This document shows positions 1 to 6,470 of a DNA stretch of 15,502 nucleotides, piece by piece. Made by a program: the position numbers and the translations under genes. The stretch comes from Chloroflexota bacterium (GTDB lineage: Bacteria > Chloroflexota > Anaerolineae > Aggregatilineales > Phototrophicaceae). The DNA is taken from NCBI GenBank assembly GCA_003242205.1, contig QGUR01000087.1, positions 1 to 15,502 of the forward strand, given 5' to 3'. Each line of letters begins with the position of its first letter. Within the stretch, counting starts at the first letter, position 1. Under the pieces are notes generated by a model. That model worked only from the letters and a program-made list of their open reading frames with translations, searched no databases and was not told the DNA's origin.

Positions 1-387
1 GCCATGCCCGATGCGCGTCAGGATCGTAGCGTCCGGGCTGCACGCGGCACGGACCGGCGCGACCGGCCCAACGACTTCGGCCACGCAGGGGATAGCGGAC
101 CACACGATGGCGTCATCGTCGACTGGCATCATCGGCTGAACAGCGCTCTGCGGAACCCAACCTTCAGGCAGGCGGAACCTGCCGCCCGCGCTGTCGACGA
201 TGCGAACGACGCTGTCGGGCCACAATCTGCTGTAGAACCTCCCGGATGGGTTGCTCAGTTCAACCGGCTTTAATACGCGTCCTCGCGGTGTGGCTTGTCC
301 GGCAGCCTGCCACAGTGGGGCGGGGATGTGGGCAGCCGCCAGAGTTACCCCGGCGAGTTGCAGAAAAGACCGCCTTGTAAGCGTCAT
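1..387 (-). CDS. Tat-secreted SH3-like protein, possible L,D-transpeptidase (N-terminal 129 aa, runs off left edge)
   Basis: The ATG at 387-385 opens a frame that stays open to base 1, giving 129 residues of an incomplete protein. Residues 5-10 (RRSFLQ) followed by a hydrophobic stretch LAGVTLAAAH form a twin-arginine signal, so the protein should be exported folded. Residues about 50-86 and 111-129 look like bacterial SH3-type repeats; the second begins PVRAACSPDATILTRIG, close to the usual 'VRSGPSTDAPVLGRL' pattern. Exported proteins with tandem SH3-like repeats in this type of organism often end in an L,D-transpeptidase (YkuD) domain, but that part is outside the window, so the enzyme name is inference. 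A GGAGAG ribosome site lies 7 bases before the ATG, and the start overlaps the stop of the molybdoenzyme upstream (TGATG), so translation is probably coupled. Gene and reading frame are secure; function is not. Confidence 0.75.
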   Translation of the reverse strand, partial: MTLTRRSFLQLAGVTLAAAHIPAPLWQAAGQATPRGRVLKPVELSNPSGRFYSRLWPDSVVRIVDSAGGRFRLPEGWVPQSAVQPMMPVDDDAIVWSAIPCVAEVVGPVAPVRAACSPDATILTRIGHG

Positions 388-1289
388 CACAGGTCTCTCC
401 CGGCGCGCACGCGCACCGTTTGTCTGTGGATGCGATCCGGTGGCTGCAAAGTTCCGTTGATGTCGATGGCGCGCACGCTGATCTGGTAATCGCCCGGCTC
501 CGGCGCGGGCCACTCGACTTGCCAGCGCACCCACGACCCCGGTTCTCCCGGTTCGAACGGTACGGGAGTCCACGGGCCGCCATCGACACTCAGTTCAACC
601 GTTGCGATATCGCGCAACCCGGCAAAGGCGTAACCCGCCAGTCGCACCGGCGTGCCAACGATTTGCAGTGGATGTGGATCGGTAATCGCTGCCACGGTTG
701 GCGCTTCGCCGGAAAGTGACCAGCCACGCTGTTCCCACAGGCCGCCATCGCCCGGTGTATCCCACAGTTCGATGCGCTCGATCCAGCGTGGCTGTTTGTG
801 ATCGACCAGTCCCGGAATGATCAGCCGCGCAGGGAAACCGTGTTCGGCGGCCAACCGCTCACCGTTCATGCCATAGGCCACCAGCCCGCGGCGCAGGTCG
901 CTGTAGCGCACGACGGTTCTATGGCCGTCCGCCGCTTCCAGCCGGGCATAAGCGACTCTGGAGTCCACGGTCAACTCATCCAGAAGCAGCGCCAGCGGGA
1001 CACCGGTCCAGCGCGCATGCCCGATGCGCTCACCGCCCGGCGGGTTGGCCGCGCAGACGATCGTGCAGGCGATTTCACGGGATGGCAGCGCCAATAGATC
1101 GTCGTAGGACAGACTTAGCGGGTGGCGCGTCATGCCGCCGATGGACAGCGACCAAAATTCCACCCGCAGGTCCGGCGGGCGTGTGTAGACCCGGAAAAGA
1201 CGCTCGCCGGGCGCGATAAGCGGCTCCGGCGATTTTGCGGCGCGCACGCCGGCCAGGCTGGTCAAAAACTCACGGCGGGAAAGGGGCAC
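387..1289 (-). CDS. Sulfite-oxidase-family molybdopterin-dependent oxidoreductase
   Basis: A 300-residue protein of the SUOX molybdopterin family, which uses a single pterin cofactor with a protein cysteine as molybdenum ligand. Residues 45-180 form the molybdopterin-binding domain. Cys79 in IVCAANPPGG is in the place of the family's ligand cysteine, ARWTGVPL (92-99) is a conserved block, and HGFPARLIIPG (150-160) with the following RWIERIEL is the typical end of the domain. Residues about 195-298 match the immunoglobulin-like dimerisation domain of true sulfite oxidases, which YedY/MsrP lacks. The N-terminus carries RREFLTSLAG, a Tat-like start, but the hydrophobic stretch after it is very short. 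It starts at GTG 1289 with GGAG 7 bases upstream. It is translationally coupled to the exported SH3-like protein downstream. No cytochrome or MsrQ-like partner is visible; the substrate (sulfite or an envelope S- or N-oxide) cannot be told. Confidence 0.88.
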   Translation of the reverse strand: MPLSRREFLTSLAGVRAAKSPEPLIAPGERLFRVYTRPPDLRVEFWSLSIGGMTRHPLSLSYDDLLALPSREIACTIVCAANPPGGERIGHARWTGVPLALLLDELTVDSRVAYARLEAADGHRTVVRYSDLRRGLVAYGMNGERLAAEHGFPARLIIPGLVDHKQPRWIERIELWDTPGDGGLWEQRGWSLSGEAPTVAAITDPHPLQIVGTPVRLAGYAFAGLRDIATVELSVDGGPWTPVPFEPGEPGSWVRWQVEWPAPEPGDYQISVRAIDINGTLQPPDRIHRQTVRVRAGRDL

Positions 1290-1351
1290 AATAACGCTCC
1301 ATTTATAGCCGGTATTTTAATATTTCATGTAATTCAGTGGGCAGGAAACGA

Positions 1352-1373
1352 CCGGGCTGGCAATTGCGCCCGG
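1352..1373 (-). terminator. Hairpin downstream of cupin gene
   Basis: CCGGGC at 1352-1357 pairs with GCCCGG at 1368-1373 around a 10-base loop, 36 bases after the cupin stop. On the minus strand it is followed by TCGTTTCC, only weakly T-rich, so it is a possible rather than a textbook intrinsic terminator. The rest of 1290-1408 is an AT-rich stretch (about 1301-1335) upstream of the molybdoenzyme and probably holds its promoter, but I cannot assign boxes with confidence. Confidence 0.4.
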
Positions 1374-1408
1374 CTGGCTTGCAAACTGCTAAGGTGAGAT
1401 GAGGCGCG

Positions 1409-1741
1409 TTAGCGCCGGGTTGCGGCAGCCTCAATGCATTTCACGCCGCTCGCGCCGACGATGGCGCCATGCCGGATGCCGGCGGGGATTTCCACACGGT
1501 CGCCCGCGCGCAGGCGAACGCGCTGGTTGCTATCGGGCAGGGTGACTTCGAGCTGGCCCTCAACGACGTAAACGATTTTGGTATAGCCATGGCTTCTAAC
1601 AGCGTAGCGGTGGTTCGGGGCGTTGTCCCATTGGTAAGGGCGAAGACCCTCTTTCTGCATTTGCCGGGTGATGACCGAGGTTGTCGGGTGTTGCCCGCCG
1701 CTCCAGCGGATCACACGCACAGCCGCTTGTTCAATTGCCAT
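1409..1741 (-). CDS. Small cupin-domain protein
   Basis: A 110-residue single-domain cupin, a six-stranded beta-barrel fold used by metal enzymes and ligand sensors. The first cupin motif spans about residues 49-62 (RSHGYTKIVYVVEG), and the second spans 80-91 (GDRVEIPAGIRH) and fits G-x5-P-x-G-x2-H well. His51 and His91 are present, but the first histidine of the usual HxH pair is Arg49, so metal binding, if any, is altered; some cupins of this small type use K or R in the site. The start is ATG 1741 with GAGGT 6 bases before it. It stands alone between two hairpins, 75 bp after the acetyltransferase gene. No substrate can be proposed. Confidence 0.85.
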   Translation of the reverse strand: MAIEQAAVRVIRWSGGQHPTTSVITRQMQKEGLRPYQWDNAPNHRYAVRSHGYTKIVYVVEGQLEVTLPDSNQRVRLRAGDRVEIPAGIRHGAIVGASGVKCIEAAATRR

Positions 1742-1772
1742 AGATGTACCTCTATTTTTCGGACGATTAGCG

Positions 1773-1809
1773 CGCCTTATGGCGAGCAGCGGCGCATTGT
1801 AACGCCGCT
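1773..1809 (-). terminator. Tandem short hairpins after acetyltransferase gene
   Basis: AGCGGCG at 1788-1794 pairs with CGCCGCT at 1803-1809 (7 bp, 8-base loop). CGCC 1773-1776 pairs with GGCG 1781-1784 directly beside it. They sit 8 bases beyond the acetyltransferase stop on the minus strand and before the cupin ribosome site. There is no T-run, so termination is inferred only from position. The 8-mer GACGATTA flanks the hairpins as a direct repeat at 1762-1769 and 1812-1819. Confidence 0.35.
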
Positions 1810-1816
1810 TCGACGA

Positions 1817-2353
1817 TTAATGCAAGAGCAGTTCCTTTTCCATCATCCAGCAGGGTTCATTGACCCACTGCATGCGCCCCTCGTGGTCGCGATAACGCCA
1901 CTGACCCGGGTCGTCCTTGAATATCCGGTAGCCGAGTCGTTCGTACAGGCGTCGGGCGTCATGGTTCTCTTTGGCGACGGCGATGGTTGCCCAGCGAAAG
2001 CCACGCTCCAGCGCCAGCGCTTCTGCTTCTTCCATCAGAGCGGTGCCGATGCCATGACCGCGAAACATCTCCATAACGCGAAAGGCGTACAAATAGACAC
2101 GCTCTACGCCGTCGGCGATTTCGCGGTCGGCGCTGTGAAGCTGCATGAAAAGCTGGCCGATGGGAAAACCGTTGCAATCGGCGACCAGCATCAGGCGGCG
2201 GCCCAGTTGCTGTTCGCGGAAAGCGCGCCGGAACAGGGTGCGGTAGTGAGTGTACTGCCCGTACCATTCCAGCTTGGGCAAATCCTCGCGCACGGCGAGG
2301 CGCAAGTGGATACGTAGATCGAGCGACAGGGTGGGAAGGTCACGCGCCGTCAT
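1817..2353 (-). CDS. GNAT-family N-acetyltransferase
   Basis: A protein of 178 residues with the GNAT fold, which transfers an acetyl group from acetyl-CoA to an amine. The CoA pyrophosphate-binding motif A is RGHGIG followed by a helix (TALMEEAEALALERGF), about residues 98-119. It is preceded by the strand VYLYAFRVMEMF. The C-terminal motif B region NHDARRLYERLGYRIF (about 130-145) is also typical of the family. The substrate cannot be predicted. Start choice: GGAGG lies 9 bases before ATG 2353 and 6 bases before an in-frame GTG at 2356, so either is possible. The gene overlaps the 3' end of the tRNA nucleotidyltransferase fusion (stop 2340-2342) in another frame, which implies one transcript and coupled translation. 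Confidence 0.88.
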   Translation of the reverse strand: MTARDLPTLSLDLRIHLRLAVREDLPKLEWYGQYTHYRTLFRRAFREQQLGRRLMLVADCNGFPIGQLFMQLHSADREIADGVERVYLYAFRVMEMFRGHGIGTALMEEAEALALERGFRWATIAVAKENHDARRLYERLGYRIFKDDPGQWRYRDHEGRMQWVNEPCWMMEKELLLH

Positions 2354-4961
2354 CACATATTCCCTCCGCCAACATGCGGTTCAAGAGCGCTTCTTCGCCC
2401 GGCAGATCGGTCACTTCTCCGTCGAGCCGCGCCGCCCGCAAGCGTTCCAGAATGCGCCCGTAGCAAGGGCCGGGCCGGAGGCCGCGGGCTTTCAGCGCAT
2501 TGCCGTCGATGGCCGGGCGCTGCGAGCGCCACTCGGTGACGTACCTCGCCAGCCGTTCACGCACCAGCGTTTCGTCACAGACCAGCCACGCGACATATAG
2601 CGCCGTGTCGGATGCATGGCGCAGCAGCGCGTCGATCTGGCTGGGCCGGGCATCAGGCGAGCGCAACAGATCCGAATTCTGCGCCAGCCGCGCTGCCGCC
2701 AGCATCGACTCGGCCAGCGTTTTCGGCATCAGCAGACGTTCGTTCAGCGCGGGCAGTTGTTCGACCGGAATGCCAATCGCCAGTAAATGCCAGTATAAAG
2801 CGGAAGTCGAAAGCTGCACGCCATCCCACGGCGGTTTTTGCTTGCGCGCCATCTGGAATCGTTCGGCCATTCGCTCGTCAACCCGGAATGCCGGATGGAT
2901 CGCTTCGAGCAGGCCAAGCTTCTGCAGGCGCAGAAAACCGCGCTCCGGCTCATGCTCCTGCAACAGCAGGTCGAGTTCGTTGCGAACGCGCTCGCCCGTG
3001 ATGCGCCGCAGCATCGGCAAGGCGGTTTGCATCAGTTCCAGCGTGCGTGGCTCAATCGTGAAGCCCAGACGATGCTCGAAGCGCACGGCACGGATCATGC
3101 GCGTTGGGTCGTCGACGAAGCTGAGGTTGTGCAGCACGGCGATTCGCTTTTCGCGCAGGTCGCGCACGCCGCCGAAAAAGTCGAGTACACGCCCGGAAGC
3201 CGCTTCCGGGCTGAGCTGCACTGCCAGCGTGTTGATTGTGAAGTCACGCCGCGCCAGATCGAGTTTGATCGACCCGCGGTAAACGGTGGGCAGCGCGGTT
3301 GGATGCTCGTAAAACTCGTTGCGCGCCGTGGCGAAATCCACGTGATCGGGCAATGTGCCGGGTTCGACGCCGAGCGCTGCCGCGACATCGTCGGTCAGCG
3401 TCCATTTGGCCGTGCCGAAGGGGCGGAAACTGCTCACCGTGCCGCCGTACTGCTCGCTCAGCGAGCGCGCCAGCGCGATGGCGTCGCCTTCGACGACGAA
3501 ATCGACATCGAAGTTAGGCCGTTCGAGCAGCAGGTCACGCACGACGCCGCCGACCAGATAGATGGCGACGTCATTCGTCTGAGCGTGGCGGGCAATCGTC
3601 TGGATCAGGTTTTCAACCGGCTTGCCGAGCACGTCGCCGATTTCGGCCATGGTCAGCGCGTTTTCGCCGGGCGCGCGCCTGCCGGGATGCTGGCTGGCCC
3701 AGTGTTTGATGAGGTCGGTACGGGTGACCACGCCGATTAACCGGTTGCTGTCATCGACCACGGGAATCTGGCCCCAGCCGCTATCAACCATCGTCTGTTC
3801 GAGCACGCCGACCGAGTCGTCGGGGCGCAGCGTCACTTCGCCTGCCGTCATCACCTCGTGAACTTTGACATTGCCGAGGCCATGTTCCATGGCGCGGTCG
3901 GCGTCGCGCCGCGTGAGCAACCCTACAACACGCCCATCTTGAACGACCGGAAAGCCTTCGTGACCGATGCGGCGCATTTTGCGAATAACCTGAGCCAGCG
4001 TCTTGTCGGCCTCCAGCGTTTGAACGCCATATGACATGAGGTCGCGCACATGGACGGCGGGCTGGATTGACCGGGCGATAATGTCCCACAGTTTGTCCAG
4101 CGTTTCTTCAAATGTCATGTCGTGGATGCTGGCGGCAGCCGCGCGTTCGTGGCCACCGCCGCCAAAATGGCGGGCTACCTCACCCACGTTGATCGCGTCG
4201 TCCGTTGCCCGGCAGACGAGATGCAGCGCGCCCGGCATCTCGACCAGAACGAACAGCCCGGTTGGATCGAGCATTTCGCGCAGGCGATGGGCAACACCGG
4301 CGACCTCGTTGACATATTCATCAATGCGGGCCGCCGCGACGATGATCGGGTAGCCGTCGATGACGCGGGTTTCCGATTGGGTGAGCAGAGCTTCGAATAA
4401 GCGCTGCTGTTCTTCGTTGAGCGGCGGTTCGAGGAAACGGCGGACCGTATCAAGCACGGCGTGGTGCTCCACAGTCCACGCGGCGGCGCGCAGGTCGCGG
4501 GCGGTCGTGCCGCCATAGGTGAGCGAACCCGTGTCTTCGTAAATGCCGAGCGCCAGCAGGGTGGCTTCCAGGCTCGAAACCTGAATGCCGCGAGCCTGCA
4601 TCTGTTCGACCAGCAGCGTCGTTGTCGAGCCGATGACCTCGCCGGTCAGTGTGTAGCGCGGGTCGGGCTTGCTCTTGACCGGATGGTGGTCGATGACGTA
4701 GACCGGGACATGTTGCGGTAGGCCCTTGATTTGTGGCAGGCGCTGCGTGTCGACCAGCGTGATCGCTTCAACGTTTTCGAAATCAATATCGGCGCGCCGC
4801 GCGAACGGCAGACCGCTGACGTAGAGCGCCAGAAATGCCGCCACGTTGCGGTTCAGTTGTTCGGGCAGCACCGGAATGGCCTCGGGATCGAGTTTGTGCG
4901 CCGCCAACAGCGCGGCCAGAGCATCGAAATCGGCGTTTTCGTGGGTGAGAATGATCCGCAC
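2340..4961 (-). CDS. DHH phosphoesterase - CBS pair - tRNA nucleotidyltransferase (poly(A) polymerase family) fusion
   Basis: A multidomain cytoplasmic protein of 873 residues from the preferred start (numbers below are from this start). Residues 1-180 are a DHH domain with HENADFDA (7-14), VDTQ (70-73) and the signature DHHP (91-94). About 200-285 is DHHA1 with GGGGHE (267-272). Two CBS repeats, which usually bind adenosine nucleotides, fill about 305-425. The class II nucleotidyltransferase head begins near 465: GGVVRD (471-476), catalytic DVD (485-487), ARRDFTINTLA (570-580), DDPTRMIRAVRFEHR (617-631) and the motif-D-like GERVRNEL (656-663), then a helical tail. This architecture is known for CCA- or A-adding enzymes in several bacterial phyla. 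Whether it adds CC, A or CCA cannot be read from sequence alone. Start: a TTG at 5024 extends the frame by 21 residues, but GTG 4961 puts the DHH strand (RIILTHE) right at the N-terminus, as usual in the family. Confidence 0.93.
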   Translation of the reverse strand: MRIILTHENADFDALAALLAAHKLDPEAIPVLPEQLNRNVAAFLALYVSGLPFARRADIDFENVEAITLVDTQRLPQIKGLPQHVPVYVIDHHPVKSKPDPRYTLTGEVIGSTTTLLVEQMQARGIQVSSLEATLLALGIYEDTGSLTYGGTTARDLRAAAWTVEHHAVLDTVRRFLEPPLNEEQQRLFEALLTQSETRVIDGYPIIVAAARIDEYVNEVAGVAHRLREMLDPTGLFVLVEMPGALHLVCRATDDAINVGEVARHFGGGGHERAAAASIHDMTFEETLDKLWDIIARSIQPAVHVRDLMSYGVQTLEADKTLAQVIRKMRRIGHEGFPVVQDGRVVGLLTRRDADRAMEHGLGNVKVHEVMTAGEVTLRPDDSVGVLEQTMVDSGWGQIPVVDDSNRLIGVVTRTDLIKHWASQHPGRRAPGENALTMAEIGDVLGKPVENLIQTIARHAQTNDVAIYLVGGVVRDLLLERPNFDVDFVVEGDAIALARSLSEQYGGTVSSFRPFGTAKWTLTDDVAAALGVEPGTLPDHVDFATARNEFYEHPTALPTVYRGSIKLDLARRDFTINTLAVQLSPEAASGRVLDFFGGVRDLREKRIAVLHNLSFVDDPTRMIRAVRFEHRLGFTIEPRTLELMQTALPMLRRITGERVRNELDLLLQEHEPERGFLRLQKLGLLEAIHPAFRVDERMAERFQMARKQKPPWDGVQLSTSALYWHLLAIGIPVEQLPALNERLLMPKTLAESMLAAARLAQNSDLLRSPDARPSQIDALLRHASDTALYVAWLVCDETLVRERLARYVTEWRSQRPAIDGNALKARGLRPGPCYGRILERLRAARLDGEVTDLPGEEALLNRMLAEGICDDGA

Positions 4962-5046
4962 GGCAGTCTCGCGTTGGGCAATCAGACCGCGTCCATCATA
5001 GTCCAGTGGCGGCAAAAACGTCAACGCAGCCGGCTAACCTTGAATG

Positions 5047-5883
5047 TCAACCCGATTGCGCTGCTGCGGGCCAGCCATCTTCGGTAAATGAAACCTGTAG
5101 TTCTTCAACGGCGAGGTAGCGAATAGGCACGGCGTAGAGATCGATGACGAAGTCGCTGTGTGCGGCAATTGCGTCGTAGCCGGCGGTGTTCGTCCAGGCG
5201 AACAGCGCCGAATCGATGCGGCCATCCTTCAGCGCGGGCGCAACGGTTTCCGGAGCCAGTTCGACCAGCGTGACGTTCAGCCCGATGCCACGCAGCGCGG
5301 CGGCGACGGCGTCCAGACCGGGGGTAACGGTGTAACCGAGAGTCAGGTCGAAACCGTCGGGCCAGCCGGCATTGGCCAATGACTGCCGCACCGCGGACAG
5401 ATTGGCATTTTCGACCGAAACGGGTTCCAGACCGGCAATGCCGCTAGCCTGAGCCAGCGCGGTGGCGTCGAGGGAAGCGCGTACGGCTTCAGCGACCGCC
5501 GGGCTATCAAGCGGAGGGCGTCGCGTTGCCAGCGCCAGACTGATGGTGGGCATGACCGGCGATTGCTGCCAGCCGGATGCCGCGCCCAGCCCGGCGACGA
5601 TATCATAGTGCGCCAAAATCGCCCCGGCCTGTGGCGGCTCGTCCAGAATGACGATTTCAGCGTCCGGGTTTGCTGCCCGTACTGCGCTGGCAAAGGCTGC
5701 CGCTTCCGGACTGAGGGCATAGCGAACCGGCGCGGGCGTCGCGGTTATGGCGGCGACTTCACTCGTCTCGACGGGGGCGAAAGCGGGCAGCGGCGTCGCT
5801 TCCGGTTCGCATGCCGCGAGCAGCCATGCCAGCAGCCAGGCGCGTGCCAGAACGCCGCACCGCGACAATCGGTTCTGCGTCAT
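5047..5883 (-). CDS. Short substrate-binding-protein-like lipoprotein
   Basis: From ATG 5883 the protein has 278 residues. Residues 1-25 are a lipoprotein signal peptide with hydrophobic core and lipobox LLAAC, Cys25 being the lipidation site, followed by a Pro/Ala/Thr-rich linker to about residue 55. The body resembles type 2 periplasmic binding proteins: SLANAGWPDGFDLTLGY (168-184), ALRGIGLNVTLVEL (196-209), DGRIDSALFAW (220-230) and IDLYAVPIRYLAVEELQVSF (247-266). These recall the C-terminal lobe of dipeptide or phosphate binders. It is short for a full dipeptide-binding protein (usually above 450), so ligand and function are open. The frame extends to 5985, but that start lies inside the upstream gene and destroys the signal peptide, so 5883 is preferred. 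It sits 13 bp after the membrane-protein gene and just before the DHH fusion; no transporter genes are adjacent. Confidence 0.75.
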   Translation of the reverse strand: MTQNRLSRCGVLARAWLLAWLLAACEPEATPLPAFAPVETSEVAAITATPAPVRYALSPEAAAFASAVRAANPDAEIVILDEPPQAGAILAHYDIVAGLGAASGWQQSPVMPTISLALATRRPPLDSPAVAEAVRASLDATALAQASGIAGLEPVSVENANLSAVRQSLANAGWPDGFDLTLGYTVTPGLDAVAAALRGIGLNVTLVELAPETVAPALKDGRIDSALFAWTNTAGYDAIAAHSDFVIDLYAVPIRYLAVEELQVSFTEDGWPAAAQSG

Positions 5884-5896
5884 TTGCCCGAACAGG

Positions 5897-6292
5897 TCAG
5901 CCGGCTGCAGGGACCCACGGGCCGACCAGACCGCGCTGCCACATGCTGATCGAAACAAAGACATTAAAGATCGCCAGCATGGCAAATGCCAGCGCGGCGT
6001 GGCGGTCGTCGCGCCCGCGCAACATGCTGAACAATCCGGGCATGATCACCATCAGCCAGACCATGTAGAGAAAATAGATGGTCGTGCGCTCGACGCGCAG
6101 GCCCTGAACGAACATGATGATGCCGACAAGCAGTACCGCCCCTGCCAGTATGGCGCTGGTAGCGACAGCGCCCCAGAACTGGCCGGAAATGGAGCGGTTG
6201 GTGGCCGCCATCGAGGCGCTCCAGATGCCGAGCGCGAGCGAGAACAGGATATGGGCGTTAAACAGGATGCCGTGGAGGTCGTTAAGGGTCAT
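5897..6292 (-). CDS. Small four-helix integral membrane protein, function unknown
   Basis: A 131-residue protein that I do not recognise as a named family. It has four predicted membrane helices at about residues 8-29, 40-63, 70-91 and 99-117. Charged residues in the loops (RVERT at 66-70, RGRDDRH at 92-98) define a short basic loop between helices 3 and 4. There is no signal peptide and no recognisable catalytic motif. It begins at ATG 6292 without a clear ribosome site, and its stop is 13 bp before the lipoprotein start, so it is probably the first gene of the transcript that runs through the lipoprotein and the DHH fusion. A role with the lipoprotein in the envelope is possible but unsupported. 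Confidence 0.7.
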   Translation of the reverse strand: MTLNDLHGILFNAHILFSLALGIWSASMAATNRSISGQFWGAVATSAILAGAVLLVGIIMFVQGLRVERTTIYFLYMVWLMVIMPGLFSMLRGRDDRHAALAFAMLAIFNVFVSISMWQRGLVGPWVPAAG

Positions 6293-6335
6293 GGACGGTT
6301 TCTACTCTGGGAACCGGGACAAACACATGCGCGGG

Positions 6336-6341
6336 ATTGTA
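6336..6341 (-). promoter_or_regulatory. Possible -10 box upstream of membrane-protein gene
   Basis: Read on the minus strand this is TACAAT, 43 bases before the ATG at 6292. No convincing -35 box is found at 16-18 bases, so the assignment is weak. The gap 6293-6470 otherwise holds only the hairpin at 6431-6460. Confidence 0.25.
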
Positions 6342-6430
6342 ACGCAAGCGCGGGCGCAGGGTTAGCGATCTGGCCTTATGAATCGAAGTTGAACCGGGTT
6401 TTTACATGCGGGATCATGTTGTGCCGGTTC

Positions 6431-6460
6431 CAGCCTGCGCCACGTGACTGGCGCAGGCTG
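6431..6460 (-). terminator. Strong hairpin downstream of DUF5107 gene
   Basis: CAGCCTGCGCC (6431-6441) pairs perfectly with GGCGCAGGCTG (6450-6460), an 11-bp stem with an 8-base loop, 10 bases after the stop of the DUF5107 gene. It lacks a T-tract, but its position at the end of the sugar gene cluster makes it the likely transcript end or a 3' stabilising element. Confidence 0.65.
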
Positions 6461-6470
6461 GTGCATGCGT

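Noticed and set aside
1302..1307. TATAAA on the minus strand as the -10 box of the molybdoenzyme gene
   Set aside because: It is only about 13 bases before the GTG start; a transcript starting there would exclude the GGAG ribosome site at about 1297-1300. The true promoter is probably further upstream in the AT-rich stretch.
1469..2317. Long open frame on the plus strand opposite the cupin and acetyltransferase
   Set aside because: It is antisense to two recognisable proteins, gives no family-like sequence and spans their intergenic hairpins; high GC produces such shadow frames.
4962..5024. TTG 5024 as the start of the DHH fusion
   Set aside because: There is no close ribosome site, and the added 21 residues precede the first strand of the DHH domain, which normally begins the protein. 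It cannot be excluded.
5884..5985. Longer N-terminus for the lipoprotein gene from 5985
   Set aside because: It lies within the end of the membrane-protein gene and would place 34 unrelated residues before a perfect lipoprotein signal peptide; ATG 5883 is better.
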